Counted from the stretch's first letter, positions 21,883 through 34,175 are shown. The stretch is DNA of 64,000 nucleotides from Chamaelirium japonicum (GCA_947650365.1 OX393553.1:39342449-39406448), one strand, 5' to 3'. Translations and numbers: made by a program. Notes: generated by a model from the sequence alone, not told the origin.

Positions 21883-24120
21883 GTGCAATGGATAAGGGAG
21901 GGGGACAGAAATACAAAATTCTTTCATGCGAGTACTAAAGTGAGGAGGGAACGCAACAGGATTCGAGTCCTAAATATGAATGGGCAGGAGCTATCAGAGC
22001 CAATCGAAATTAAGGATGCTTTGGTGAATTTTTTCAAAACAAGGTGGACTCGAATGGCTGAGTTGCAACTTGAATTACTAGAGGAGTATCCAGCTAGTGT
22101 GGCTCCACAAATGAATGAGTTCCTTACCAGGATTCCGGATAGTGAAGAGATCAGACGGGTTGTATTTGCTAACCCGCCAAACAAGTCCCCGGGACCGGAT
22201 GGCTTTAATAGCGAATTTTACAAGGCCTACTGGGAGATCATTGGAGAGGATGTTATTCGGGAGGTGATACATTTTTTTAGATCGGGAGTGATGCCGGTTG
22301 GATGGAATGATACTTCTGTGGTGCTGATTCCGAAGACGTGTTCTCCTTCGACACCATCTGAGTACCGACCAATTAGCCTTTGCAATATCAGGTATAAAAT
22401 TATTTCGAAAATTCTGGCTAATCGGCTTCGTGTGATACTTCCCTCTCTTATTAGTGAGAATCAACATGCTTTCATCCCGGGACGGAGGATACGGGACAAT
22501 GTGTTATTGGCGCAGGAAGTGTTGTATGCTTTACATCGGGCACCGAAGGGAAAAGTGGCAATGGCAATTAAGGCGGACCTAGATAAGGCCTATGATCGGG
22601 TTCAATGGGAGGCATTGAATATGATTCTTACCAAGTTGGGATTCCACCCAATTTGGTGCGATTGGATCATGACTTGTGTTCGAACCACCACGATGAGACT
22701 ATTAGTAAATGGGGAGGAAACGGAGATCTTTCGACCATCCTGTGGTCTGCGGCAAGGTGACCCTTTGTCACCTTACTTGTTCCTGTTAGTGGCCCAGGTA
22801 GTTCAGTGGGAAGTAGACAGAAGCTTGATTGCTGGTGATATTGAAGGATTCTCGACCAGGAGTAACCCTCAACCGGTTACCACGTTGGCGTATGCGGATG
22901 ACTACCTGTTCTTTACCCGAGCTACGATTCTTGATGCATGGGGTCTTCGGAAGGTTTTCGCTCGTGTGGAATTGAGTACTGGATTATGTATTAATCCCCA
23001 GAAGTCTAGTGTGAAATTCTCGCAGAGTGTTCATGGCTGTGAGCGTCGGAGGATACTACAGACTTTGCGGATGAAGGAATCGATTGGGCCTTGGTTGCAC
23101 CTGGGGGTTCCCATTAATGGAACTCGAGTACGAAATAACCAATTCCAGTTTGTTCTCAGTAGGATGGAAGCTAAACTTTCGGGATGGAAAGCAAAACTAT
23201 TATCGCAGGCGGGAAGGGTAGTGATGATTCAATCGGTGTTGGCTGCGGTACCAATACATCTCTTGATAAATGGGGGATTACCGTTGGGGATACTTCACCA
23301 GATGAATCGGTTGTGCAGAGACTTCTTTTGGGGGGATAAGCGGGGGGCACGGAAGTTACATCTGATTGCATGGGAAGCGATAGTTAAAGATAAAAGTGAG
23401 GGGGGTCTACAAATTCCGAGCTTTATTTCTCTTCAAAATCAATTTAGTGTTGATTCCCTTTGGCATCTCTTGTATGACACGAAGATGAGTGCTTGTTGGA
23501 TCAGGTCGCAGTATGATCTTGTTCCAGAGTCATGGCAGAGTTGGAATGGCAGGAAGGCAACGGCCTGGCTACGTGGGACAGTGGCGAGAGTGAAAAGCTT
23601 AGACAATGTGTGTATTGGGCTTCGTCCTAAGTATCGAAAAATGGTTGACGAATTACGGGGAGGGACACCTATTGCTGAAGGGGTGACGCCCAGGTGGCGG
23701 GGTGAAGGTATGTGGTTGCTTAGACTTCCTCCTAGTGTGCATATTTTTTTGTGGAAGTTACTTCTTGGGGCTTTACCGACGGCGACTCTTCTTCGTCATC
23801 GGATTGGATCCGGATTTGGTAGTTGTCCGTGGTGTGATGAACCAGATGAGGACTTGGAGCACGTGTTTTGGGGTTGTTGCAAGGCATGTGAATTTTGGTC
23901 CTGTGTTCAGCGTTGTACAGGGATTAATTTTTTTCAAGAGGAGCTACTCATGCCGGTTTCGAAGGAGGACAGACGCCGGTTAGATCCGTTGCCCGGAGAG
24001 GTGATAGTTATGGCTATGTGGTTATTATGGAAAGCCCGATGCAGGAAAATTTTGAAAATTCATCTATGGACTGCTTGGCTACAGCAATTCAGGGGAAGGC
24101 TCTCATACACCAATTTCTGA
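21883..24120 (+). pseudogene. LINE B ORF2: reverse transcriptase and zf-RVT
   Basis: 745 open codons. The part before RT is QWIREGDRNTKFFHAS. RT motifs follow in order: NKSPGPDGFNSEFY, VLIPKT, YRPISLCNIRYKIISKILANRL, NQHAFIPGRRI, IKADLDKAYDRVQWEA, SCGLRQGDPLSPYLFLL and the active site LAYADDYLFF. The thumb region and the zinc-binding RVT domain (FLWKLLLGALPTATLL..CPWCDEPDEDLEHVFWGC) complete it. The enzyme would copy LINE RNA at a nicked target. The start shown is only the first Met after the upstream stop. It ends by frameshift before RNase H. Confidence 0.92.
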
Positions 24121-24638
24121 GCTTTTATACGGCTCGACCGAAGGTACCTTGCTTGTGTAGGGAGTTTGAGTATATAGTCTGGACGGATGGTTCATTTCGA
24201 TCGCCAACGGAGGAGGCTAGTGGGGCTTGGGTTTTGGCTCGATATGATGGCCACATAATGGCTGCATCTTCCTTTTGTTTTTTTGTGGAGTCTCCATTAC
24301 AGGCAGAGTTGCGAGCTATCCAGGAGGCCTTGGAGGAGCTAGGGAGACGAAAATTATCTAAAGTGGTGTTGCTCACGGATGCTGTTCAGGCTAGAGATGC
24401 ACTTGTTCTTGGACGAGGGTGTTCAGAAGAGATTTGCTCCCAGATTATGCATTGTCTTACAGTTTGGGATCTTCTTAGGCAGGTATCGATCCAGTGGGTT
24501 TCTCGGGTTGCGAATAGTGCTGCCCATTGGCTTGCCCAAGGAGCTAGGGTTCAAGGCTGGACACGATTTTGGGAAACGGATTTTCCGCTTGGTTTAGAAG
24601 CCCTCGTGTATGAGGACATAAAGATCATACAGTTATGA
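24100..24638 (+). pseudogene. LINE B ORF2: RNase H domain
   Basis: In a different frame from the RT part, so one frameshift separates them near 24018-24120. RNase H features: YIVWTDGSFRS (first Asp), LQAELRAIQEAL (Glu), LLTDAVQARDA (Asp) and NSAAHWLAQ near the end. An RNase H after zf-RVT is known in a subgroup of plant L1 LINEs. The domain itself is uninterrupted. Confidence 0.88.
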
Positions 24639-24670
24639 TCAAGATCCAATGTAACAAAAAAAAAAAAAAA

Positions 24671-26195
24671 ACCTCCGATATTTCTTTTTTAGTTAAGTTT
24701 GGGGCCTTAGTAATTTGTGGGGTGCAAATAGTAACACCCGAAGCACCAAAGAACACTCTTGACACTACTTTCTAGAAATCGGAGATCGAGGGAGAGAGCA
24801 CCAAATTGGAAGCAATTTAATTTTCGATATATCCAGATGTATGAAGTCTCTCTTCATTTAGGAACTTCAAATAGACACATTTCACAGGTTGTGCCTTTAC
24901 AAAAAAGTTATGAAAGCCTCTTTTCATATTAAAAGGCACCTCTTAAAAAGAAGGCACATATATAGATCAAAATATATCTTTACACACTCATATATGTAAT
25001 ATGACAATTCTACCCTTCTGTCATGAAAATTCAGGTCGGGGGATCCGTGAAAAACATGTTTTAGTGCACACTACCCTCTCCTATAATTTCATTAAACTAA
25101 ATTTAATAAACACCCTCGTTGGGATATTCTCAACAATGAATAAAGTTTGTCAGTTTTCCCCGGCGGGGTTTGAGCTCATACCACCCCTCTATTGACTAAG
25201 GTGTTGAACCATTATGTTACACCATTGTGTTTGCCACATCATTCCATGTAAACTAATCGGTAAAAGCTAAAGGTACGAATAGTATTTATCTAGAAACAAA
25301 GGCATAACATAATTACCGAGTTTTATTGACTAATGAGCTCCAAGGGAGAAACTAACCAGTCTAAACCCTTGTTTAATTTCTGTCTAATACGACGACCAAC
25401 GACAAAAATTAAATAAGATATTGATTTGATCCTACCGGACCGAAAACTACTTAAAAAAATCAGATGAACTTGCTCATCAAAGTATTAAATACTTCTCGAT
25501 GTATCGAGATTCTCTATTTACCGGGTCATTCTTTCTTATTAAAGTGATGATGATTCCAAACTATGCCGTATTCCTATCGAACGATTTGTATTAGTTCTAA
25601 CCTTTGTTTATTAACAAGTGGTGAAGAAAATTAGGCTCCGATTAGATGCCCTAATCGTTCTTCAGCATTGCGTCATCTCGACGGAGGTGGTGAGCTGAGT
25701 GAGTGGAATAGTTTAGTATTAGGAGACAGCCTGAAGAGCTACGTGAGCTTCCCTAGTTTACTTGGGATTATATGGATTCTGTGTCTGTACAGGTTTTATG
25801 TATTGAGAAGCATATGCATGCTTATGCATAATCCCTCATCATTTCACACTTAAATTAGCTACTCTTAGTTTGTTTTTGAATGCAAATGGCAGTATAATAT
25901 GTTAGTAAAGTTTGGCTGTATTAAGATAATCAGGGTTGATTAGTGGTCCTAAAGTGTGGGTGATCACTTCTAATTATAGTTAGTGTTGATCCTACAGAGC
26001 TCATAATGGAGAGTTATTGAGCTATGCTTAATTCTTTGTTCTTTTAATGTATGGACTTTCTAATCTTGGGGGGGTTGGATACCCAGGTGTACTTTGCAGT
26101 CATGATTCTTAGATTGGGTGATTTAACTCCCTATCCTTGTATGTTGGATGTTATAAAATAGAATGAACTATGAGGGCAAAGGTTAAATATTGTGT
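24671..26195. other. Non-coding stretch, no recognisable gene
   Basis: AT-rich sequence without family signatures. A GGTTTGAGCTC segment near 25168 is weakly B-box-like but has no matching A box. I see nothing else I can support. Confidence 0.4.
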
Positions 26196-26204
26196 TCAAA
26201 GGAA

Positions 26205-26350
26205 TGGAGTTGCGAGGATGCAGCAACTCCGGTTGCATCCCAGCGGTAAATCCGTTGTTTCCTGCCTTGGGAGGTGACAGGATCGAATCTCGAGTTTGTC
26301 CTACGCCATTGTGGCGTATAATGATGTGAGCTTCTGTCGGTGAATTGAAA
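26205..26350 (+). repeat. tRNA-derived SINE-like sequence
   Basis: Contains an A-box-like CAGCGGTAAATCCG at about 26242 and, some 45 bp on, a B-box-like GGATCGAATCTC, separated by CCTTGGGAGG. This order resembles the head of plant tRNA-derived SINEs such as Au. The 3' end is unclear. Confidence 0.45.
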
Positions 26351-26589
26351 AGAAAAGAAAATTTTACACTCTTGTGGCTGTTGTGGGCTTCGAACCTTAG
26401 TCTCTTTTGTGCATAGACACTAAGGCGCCGCTCTAATAGGACATGCATGTCCCAATCAAAAAAAAAAAAATAATAATAAAGTAAAAAAGATTTGCGATGA
26501 TGCTTTTGGTTTGGAAGGAGAAGCTGTGATACCAATTTTTGCGGAAAAAATGGGAGCACTGATGACTAGGGATTTGTTTGGAGTTAGTG

Positions 26590-26897
26590 GTGGATCTGCT
26601 ATGGGGTTTGTTCGTTTTTTGGATTCTCCTGTTTGTGTTTGTTTTGGTTGATCTTTCTTTCTCTCTGGCGCCGGTGGTCTGCCAGTATGTTCAGCTTGTG
26701 TGCTGGGTTGTTGTCGACTGGTAGGTGTTTGTGTCTTGTACCGTCCGGATGGGGGTTGGTGTTGCTCCGGCCGATGGGCCGGTGGTGTTTCTCCTCAATA
26801 TCCGCCGGATTGTGCGCTTGCAATGCTTGTGCCGGTTTGTGGCACCTCTTCGAGATCAGGTTTGATCCTCCCTTGGCTGAATACCAAAAAAATAGGA
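26590..26897 (+). mobile_element. LINE 3' tail
   Basis: A GT-rich 3'-UTR-like sequence ending in GGCTGAATACCA followed by a short A run (about 26885-26893). The layout matches plant L1 3' ends. No coding part is left. Confidence 0.45.
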
Positions 26898-27133
26898 TCA
26901 TGTACTGATCAGATCCTTGCACAATCAGATTCATTCTTATAGAATCCAGAAGCAGAAGTTGGAAGCTATTATCAGGTGCTTCTACTAGAATATGATTTTT
27001 CTATACAAAACTGATTCTAAATTCTGCGGGAATCAGCTGCTAGTACTGCATCGAAACAAGTTTTTGCGAGAATTTGATTCCAGCAGAAAAAGGAATCAAA
27101 ATCTGGGGGTTGAAAATCAAGTCCAAATGGTAC

Positions 27134-27300
27134 TAGGCCTGTCAATGGACCGGATCATGATCCAAATCCGATCTAAAAATCACGGAGTTTTTTGGTCTGA
27201 CATTCGAAAACAATCTAACCCGATTTGAAATACAATTAAATCAAATTTGAATCTATATGATCCGAACTGAATAAGATCTGATCCGATACAATTACCCAGC
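27134..27300 (+). mobile_element. hAT-like terminal fragment (left-type end)
   Basis: Begins TAGGCCTGTCAATGGACC, followed by repeated 'gatccgaa' motifs. An inversely oriented end, TTGACAGGCCTG, occurs at 36571-36582 with similar inner repeats. The 8 bp flanks of the two ends do not match, so I do not join them. Confidence 0.45.
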
Positions 27301-27329
27301 TTTTATAATATGTATCATAGTGCGTAGGT

Positions 27330-27777
27330 TATAAAGAAGGTGGAGTCAGGCTGGAGGGATGGAAAGGGAAGCATCTTTCGATTAGTGGCCTGTTGACGTT
27401 GATTAATTTAGTTCTGACGGATATTCTTGCATACTACCTAGCTTTATCTTCCTCCAATCTTGGGTGGTTAAGCGGATTGACACTCTTCGGAGTACGTTCT
27501 TCTGGAAAGGACCTAAAGGAGACCATTTGATTGATGAATTGGGGGACCATGTGCAAAAGACAATGGATCACCAATGGGGACTGAGTGTTATTAACCTCTG
27601 GGATCATAATAGAGCTATTTTGGGTATATGGTGGTGGCGGTGGCAAAATGATCAAGGAGAAAATTAGAGTAAGGTCATTAGAGTTCGATACACGATTCTT
27701 AGCTCTTCAAGTGGGAAGCAAAAAGTCTGAGAAACTCTCACACATCTGGTGCGGTGTTTTGAAAGTGGGCAATTTGC
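27330..27777 (+). pseudogene. LINE ORF2 fragment (post-RT region)
   Basis: The frame from 27464 reads KRIDTLRSTFFWKGPKGDHLI and then WGLSVINLWDHNRAILGIWWWRWQN, the conserved segment between RT and zf-RVT of plant L1s (compare LINE C). Frameshifted and short. Confidence 0.6.
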
Positions 27778-27982
27778 TTTTTTTTTTTTGGTACTAGAAC
27801 TTATGCCAACAACCGGCCATCAAGGTGGGAGTCACCGGACTCCCAGAGGTACCACATGCCGTCGCAACAAAGAACCGCCATGGCGGGAGCAAAGGGGACA
27901 AAGCCCCAAGGAGACGCAACAACAAGGCGTAACTGATAACAAAGCCATGACGGGCTGAGACGCCACTCAGGCGAAGAGCAGA
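27778..27982 (-). mobile_element. LINE 3' tail on minus strand, part 1 (split by gypsy)
   Basis: On the minus strand it ends AGTACC plus poly(A) (a T run at about 27779-27791 on +). The upstream part continues across the gypsy insertion at 35856. GTACC(A)n also ends LINE A and the tail at 38791, so this is one LINE family. Confidence 0.6.
27978..27982. repeat. Target-site duplication, left (GCAGA)
   Basis: GCAGA before the left gypsy LTR, repeated at 35856-35860. Confidence 0.92.
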
Positions 27983-29529
27983 TGATGTGGAACAGTGTGT
28001 GCGACAGGGAATTCAAAGACTCGTTGAGCCGCGACAGGGTCGCTTGTTGCTCCGAGTCGAAACATGAAGTTGATTTAAACAAATAATCTGGCTAATGGTT
28101 TTAGCAAAGCATAACAGGCATGCAAGCAGGTATCCCAATCTAAATTAACCGAACAACTAATACTTAGTTATATCGGCAGAATTCCACATGCAATGTCAAG
28201 GATAGTAGCAAACAGGGCAATCAGAATCTCACAACTCACCATTCAAAGTGGGCAGCAGCTTTGCATAGATAAAATATAAGATAATTGATCATTGGTGTCA
28301 CCATCCGATATTGACCGGGGAAAGAAACTCACCTACTGAGGATTGTGGGGAACCTCAGGGATCTCAACTGGTGGAGGGGTCGAAGTCGATGCGGTGTCCT
28401 CAGGTTGAGCCGGGGCTTGAGCGAGGGCCCGAAGGGCTAGCACGTTGGGATGTACGGGCGCGCCGGGATGTCACCGTTGATGGTTCTCCGAGATGCCCAG
28501 CCGTGCTTCCGCGTCTTTGGCGACGAGGTAGGTGATGCGATCCACGTAATCCTTCACGCTCTCGCCGGCGTTGAACCGGAAGTCGAGGAAAGGAGACCGG
28601 ATGTCGAGGAAGCCGTCTTCGTCGTCGATCAGGCCGTGATCAACATCGGGATCCGCCATGCCTTCATACCGAGGGGGAGGGGCTTTGCTAGGGTGGAGAG
28701 ATAGGGGTGTTGGGGCTGTTGCCCGGAGGAGGAGGACGGCAGCGGTGGTGGGGCACGGGAGGGGTTCGGTCGGCAGGGGGAAGGGGTTTCGGGTGGGCCG
28801 CAGGGAAGGGGGAGGGAGTGGGGAATCGGGCGGCAGGGGAGGTGGGGCCGGCTGGGTCGCAGGGGGGGGAAAGGGAGGGGTGGGGTTCGGTCCGGCCGGG
28901 TAGCAGGTGGGGAAGGGGGGGAATCGGGGTCAGGCACGGGTCGGGTTGGGCCTGGTTCGCAGGAGAGGGAGGGGAAGAGAGAGAGGCGGGGGTGGAGGGG
29001 TCGGGTTGGGTCTGGTTCGCGGGAGAGGGAGGGGGAGAGAAAGAGGCGGGGGTGGAGGGGTCGGGTGGGCGAGAGAAAGGGAGGGGCAGGGTCGGGTCGG
29101 CTGGGGGTCGGGGACGGGAAGGGAGAGGTCGGGGGAGAGAGAGAGAGAGGGAGGGCAGGGCGGGCGGCTAAGAGGAGGCAAAAGAGGGAGGGAGAGGACT
29201 AGGGTTTCACACACTAGCCTGAACCTAGGGTTTCACACGCCTAGGGTTTGGGTTTGGGTTTCACACACCTCGCCCTGATTTCGCTCGACACAAGTGAGGA
29301 GGAAAACATAAATTTCTTTATTCATTGCATACTGAAGACAAAAATGAAAGGCCTATAAATAGGCTTACAACGACAGACGAAAAGGCCCACTAATCGAGGT
29401 GGGACTAAAAGTGCACAAACCAAATAATGAAACAGAAAAAACAGTAGCCAACATGGCTAGAACCACATGCTCAGATGTCGCCTCCTGCGCTGGTACACTC
29501 GCCAGGGTCGAGGCTCGATGTCCCCATCA
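27983..29529 (-). repeat. Gypsy 3' LTR
   Basis: 1547 bp. It contains a GA-rich/GC-rich block (about 28680-29200 on +) and short AGGGTTTGGG repeats near 29225-29260. Nearly identical to the other LTR. Confidence 0.95.
28471..28659 (-). pseudogene. LTR-encoded ORF, shortened copy in the 3' LTR
   Basis: Same ORF as at 34987-34661. Here a TGA replaces the TGG codon after ENHQR, so it stops at 62 codons. Confidence 0.5.
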
Positions 29530-29940
29530 TTCTCCCCAGGTGGGAGAGAGCTCGACTCCGTCGAGTGAGGATCTGCAAAACTCTCGTACTGCTCCAAGGT
29601 ATCAGGATTCAACTGCTGAAGGTCGCTACGGTCAACCCAGGTGTCATCAGAGGCGGGTCTTCCCTTCCAACGGATCAGATGCCGTCGGGTGCCACCGTCC
29701 TTACCGGACACAATCTCATCATCCACAATTTTATCTATTTTTTCTGCTGCATAATGTGGGGGAATTTCTGGAAGTTGGGGTAGGGAGGGACTCTCAGAAA
29801 ATGGGTCTTGGGAAGGCTCACCTATGAGGGGATTATTAGGGTTAAAATCAGGACCCTTGTAGGCCACTAGGTCCTCGATATTGAAGGTGGAACTGATGCC
29901 GAAATCTCCAGGGAGATCTACAACATAGGCATTGTCATTC
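29530..29940 (-). pseudogene. Gypsy pol C-terminus: chromodomain-like end of integrase
   Basis: Reads NDNAYVVDLPGDFG, then EKIDKIVDDEI..LIRWKGRPASDDTWVDRSDL, a chromodomain-like fold with the RWKG..TWV core that gives chromoviruses their name; in relatives it targets integration to heterochromatin. It is in another frame from the integrase core (frameshift near 29940, where about 20 residues are also missing), and runs to the purine tract at the LTR. Confidence 0.85.
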
Positions 29941-32268
29941 AGCTTCTTTAACAGTTCCCGAGGGAAACCGTTCAGGACGGATCCGGACCATTACATAATC
30001 ACCCACATTAAATGTTTTAAATCTTTTCCTGAGATCAGCTCGCAGCTTATAGGTAGCATTACTCTGCTCAATTTTATCTTTGATTTCCCTGTGTAGTTCT
30101 TGGACATGCGATGCAAATGCGGATGCTGACTCAGAGACTTGATGATAGTTAGCCATGGGGATGAGATCTATAGGCTGCCTAGGCTTAAAACCATGCACAA
30201 TTTCATGGGGACTCAAACCAGTGATCCTATTAACAGATGCATTGTATGCAAATTCAGCGATGGACAATTTTAGATCCCAAGTCCCAACATGCTCACCTAC
30301 TAAGGTGCGCAAAAGGTTTCCCAGACTTTGATTCACTACCTCGGTTTGGCCATCAGTTTATGGGTGGAAAGCGGTAGAAAACTGGAGCTTAGTTCCCAAC
30401 TTGTGCCACAGGGTTTTCCAGAAAAAACTGGTGAACTTGACATCTCTGTCAGAAACAATGGTCTTGGGCAGACCGTGCAATCTGACGATACCGTCAAAGA
30501 AGATTTTCGCAACCCTCGAAGCATCAGCTGTTTTGGAGCAGGGCAAGAAATGGGCCATTTTGGAGAACTGATCCACGACGACCAGAATCGAGTCGTGTTT
30601 CCTTAGAGTTTTTGGAAGGCCCAGTACGAAGTCCATGCTGATATCTTGCCATGGACAATTTGGGACCGGTAAAGGAGTGTAAAGGCCAGTGTTCTGCTTG
30701 TGTTGTTTGGCTAGCTGACAGGTGTGACATCTGCCAACATGCCTAGCAACATCGCGCTTCAGACTCGGCCAATAGAACCGGTACTCGACGGCCTCAATCG
30801 TTTTCTCATTTCCGAAATGTCCGGCAAGACCTCCAGTGTGCAACTCCCACACGAGAAACTCACGTAAGGATGTTCGTGGGATGCACAACTTTCGTCCCCG
30901 GAACAGATATCCATCATGCATGAGATAGCCATCAACTTTGGCCAGGGTCCCGTCTCTCAATAACGCATAGGTTTCGCTAAAGTCGGGACATGACTCATAC
31001 TCGGCTCTTATCCTAGCAAACCCATCAACTGCCGTGGTTAATTTGGAAAGGATGAACACACGACGGCTGAGCGCATCAGCAGCTTTATTCTCAACTCCCG
31101 CTTTATGTCGCAGACTAAAAGTGTAGTCCTGGAGGAACTCGACCCATCGACCATGTCGCGTATTCAGTCTCTTCTGGGAGTAAATATAACGGAGGGCCTC
31201 GTGATCAGAGAAAATAACGAACTCTTGAGGCAAGAGGTAATGTCGCCAATGGCGAAGCGATTGGATCACCGCATAGAACTCCTTATCATAGGTGGAGTAC
31301 ATCTGTCGAGTGTCATTTAGCTTCTCGCTAAAATAGGCAACCGGGTGGCCTTCCTGGGAAAGGACTCCACCTATCCTGAGCCCAGACGCGTCGCAAGCCA
31401 CTTCAAAAACCTTAGAGAAATCAGGGAGACGCATGACAGGGGCCTCAACCATCCTTTTCTTGATTTCGGTGAATGCTCTCGTGGCGGCATTAGACCAAGT
31501 GAACTCACCCTTCTTCAGACAGTCAGTCACTGGGGCCATGATGGTGCTGAGCCCCTTAATGAACCGACGATAAAAGGTGGCTAGCCCATGGAAGCTTCTG
31601 ACATCATGAATAGTCTTGGGCTCGGGCCACTCTTCGATAGCTTTGACCTTTTCGGGGTCCGTAGAGACTCCCTCGATAGAAACCACAAATCCTAAGAATT
31701 GGACTTGAGTTGTGAAAAATGTGCACTTCTTCGGATTCGCATACAGCTCTTCTTTCCTTAATACGGTACAGACTTGACACAGGTGGTCTAAATGTTGCGC
31801 CCGAGATTGACTATAAATAAGTATGTCGTCAAAGTACACCACCAGAAATTTACCCATAAATGGCCGGAGTACTTGCGTCATTACTCTCATAAAGGTACTC
31901 GGGACGTTAGTCAGCCCAAAGGGCATGACCATCCACTCATATAGTCCATCCTTAGTCTTGAACGCGGTCTTCCACTCGTCGCCAGGACGGATACGGATTT
32001 GGTGATAGCCACTCTTTAAGTCAATCTTGGAGAAAATAGTAGCTCCGGACATCATGTCCAACATGTCGTCCAGTCGCGGGATAGGGAAACGATACTTGAC
32101 TGTTATTTTGTTGATGGCGCGACTATCGACACACATACGCCACGATCCGTCTTTCTTAGGCGTCAGAAGGGCGGGGACCGCACACGGACTCATACTCTCC
32201 TTGATAAAACCCTTTTTCAGGAGTTCATCAACCTGCCTCTTCAACTCTGCGTGTTCAGTAGGGTTCAT
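29935..32268 (-). pseudogene. Gypsy pol: reverse transcriptase, RNase H, integrase
   Basis: The frame from 32268 starts [17 protein letters not shown] and carries RT ([12 protein letters not shown] at about 83-94, active site YFDDILIYS at 145-153), RNase H ([33 protein letters not shown]), the integrase zinc domain ([19 protein letters not shown]) and the core ([19 protein letters not shown]). A TAA at 30360-30358 interrupts the core right after STAFHP; the frame then resumes with GQTEVVNQSL including the catalytic Glu and ends at 29935. RT and RNase H look intact. The true polyprotein begins further upstream, but a frameshift near 32283 separates it from gag-protease. Confidence 0.92.
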
Positions 32269-32543
32269 TCGATAATGTGGCAGGGAAGACTTGCCCTAGG
32301 GACCAAGTCAATGGCATGTTGTATGTCGCGCATCGGAGGCAGTTGGTCAGGGAGATCTTCAGGGAAAACGTCAGCAAACTCCCTAAGCACAGGGGTGACT
32401 TCGGGGGGAATCGACTGGCCGGAGTCCTTAGGGGGTTCTCTTGCTACTAGGATGATGACAGGGGCTCCCTTTTCTACCTCGTGACTCAGCTCTTTGGCAC
32501 TGACAAAACTAACGCTCTTGGCTTTCTTTGCGGGGGTAGTCTT

Positions 32544-34175
32544 TTACTCGGCTTGGGCACTCTTGGGTGGGGAGGGAATCAACTTAACTTTCTTGCCCTC
32601 ATGTTCAAACAGACATATGTTCGAGCGTCCATAAATAAAAACGTCGTTATCGAAAAGCCAAGGTCTTCCCAAGATGACTTGGCCCACATCCATGGTCAGG
32701 ACATCACACCAGATCTTGTCCTGGTAGATGTTGAAATTGATGGGCACTAGGCATCTCTGCTTGACCTCCATGGCAGTGGAGTTGATCCAAGACACTTGAT
32801 AGGGACGAGGGTGGGGGACGGCCTTAAGGCCAGTCTTGGCGATGACAACAGATGATACGACATTGATGCAACTGCCACTATCGATGATGACCTTACAATT
32901 TTTATCCCCAATCTTGGTGAACGTGTGGAAAATAGCGGTGCGCCTCCAATCATCCTGATCCTTGGGTTGGGATAGCACGCACCTAACAACTGACACGGTG
33001 GGGGACGACGACTGCCTAAGACAACTCAGAATGGCACCGTCATCATCATCATCAAAATCTCCATCTTCTTCTTCAGCCTGGTAGATGAACTCTGCTTCTC
33101 CAGGCTCTACTGCTTCAATGGGGTTGCCATCGACAATGTTGACTCTGACAGGGCTGGGGCAGTTGGCAGCCACGTGGCCATACCCTTGACACTTGTAACA
33201 CTTTGTAAGAGGGCTGACTTTGGAGAAGTCACGCTCGACACTCTTTCCTCGTGCGTCCCTCTCAAAATTCTTGTTGGGAATGCTGGGCTTAGCTTGAGAT
33301 GAGTTGGGGTAGGTCCGATTGGAATTGCTAGGGGAGGGCTTTGTGGGGTAGCTCCTAGGGTCAGAATGCCTGTAGGTGTGACTAGACCTAGAGGCGTCAA
33401 GGTCTTGTACTAAAGCGTATGCTCTTTCCAATTCCGTGACATCTCTGGCAAGGAGCTCATTCCTTAGGTCTTCCCTCAGGCCAGACCGGAAACGGGAAAG
33501 GACTTGGACAGGCGTCTCGGTCCCAAGGACGTTGCAACGAGTGAGGAACTCATCAAATTTGGCAACATAGTCCTTCGCCGATTTGCTACCTTGGGTAAAC
33601 TGGTGCCATTGGTCTAACAGTCGTGCCTGATACGATGGTGGCACATACTTACCCTTCAGCTCATTTTTCATGGCGACCCAAGTATCGATCGGGTCCTGGG
33701 TTCGCGCAACTCTCAAGGCTTCCACATTGGTCCAATATTGGCTCGCGGGTCCGCTGAGCTTCATGGCTGCGAAGCGGACCTTTCTAACCTCAGTTAAAGG
33801 ATACCACGTGAAATAACGATCGATGGACTGGAGCCAATACAGGAAAAACTGGGGATCGTGTCTACCATCAAAGGATGGTACCTCTAACCGGATACTCCGA
33901 AGGTACTGATCATCGGGGTCCTGATTGTTCTGCCAGTTGGCCGGGTGCCCTTGAGGGGGATTGGGAAATTCAACATACGGATCGGTCCGCGCTTGTTCCA
34001 TCCGGTCTAACCGGGCATTGGTGTCGCGCTGATACGCGGCGAGGTTTTGGTTCATGGCGGTTATGCCTTGGGTCAACTCGGCAAGTGCTCTAGTCAGGGC
34101 CTCGGGATCCATACTGTAGTTGTCCGACTCGCTAGACTCTCCTAATAGATATGGCCTACCCCTTCGGGTTGGCAT
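32544..34175 (-). CDS. Gypsy gag-protease
   Basis: 543 codons starting MPTRRGRPYLLGES, about 135 bp inside the 5' LTR and primer site. The capsid-type gag core spans about 85-260 (VPSFDGRHDPQFFLYWLQ, LKGKYVPPSYQ). A CCHC knuckle CYKCQGYGHVAANC lies at 326-339, an acidic run at 371-379, and the aspartic protease motif IDSGS at 431-435, where the last Gly of the canonical D-S/T-G is kept. The ORF is open throughout and ends with TAA after QAE. In relatives the frame continues into RT; here a stop and a frameshift intervene. It forms the particle and the protease processes it. Confidence 0.93.
   Translation of the reverse strand: MPTRRGRPYLLGESSESDNYSMDPEALTRALAELTQGITAMNQNLAAYQRDTNARLDRMEQARTDPYVEFPNPPQGHPANWQNNQDPDDQYLRSIRLEVPSFDGRHDPQFFLYWLQSIDRYFTWYPLTEVRKVRFAAMKLSGPASQYWTNVEALRVARTQDPIDTWVAMKNELKGKYVPPSYQARLLDQWHQFTQGSKSAKDYVAKFDEFLTRCNVLGTETPVQVLSRFRSGLREDLRNELLARDVTELERAYALVQDLDASRSSHTYRHSDPRSYPTKPSPSNSNRTYPNSSQAKPSIPNKNFERDARGKSVERDFSKVSPLTKCYKCQGYGHVAANCPSPVRVNIVDGNPIEAVEPGEAEFIYQAEEEDGDFDDDDDGAILSCLRQSSSPTVSVVRCVLSQPKDQDDWRRTAIFHTFTKIGDKNCKVIIDSGSCINVVSSVVIAKTGLKAVPHPRPYQVSWINSTAMEVKQRCLVPINFNIYQDKIWCDVLTMDVGQVILGRPWLFDNDVFIYGRSNICLFEHEGKKVKLIPSPPKSAQAE

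Larger units (their letters stand above)
21690..24670 (+). mobile_element. LINE B: L1-type LINE with RNase H, 5'-truncated
   Basis: A plant L1 relative of LINE A. It lacks the endonuclease; readable ORF2 begins around 21780, has one TAG near 21853, then a long open part to 24120, an RNase H part in a second frame to 24638, and a poly(A) at about 24654-24670. It is oriented like LINE A and lies about 360 bp downstream of it. Confidence 0.88.

Noticed and set aside
29225..29262. Telomere repeats in the gypsy LTR
   Set aside because: Short AGGGTTTGGG runs occur in both LTRs and are part of the LTR sequence, not an interstitial telomere.
28658..29278. Gly/Arg-rich open frames in the gypsy LTRs
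   Set aside because: They come from GGGGAG-type low-complexity sequence and have no domain features. The same frames repeat in the other LTR.
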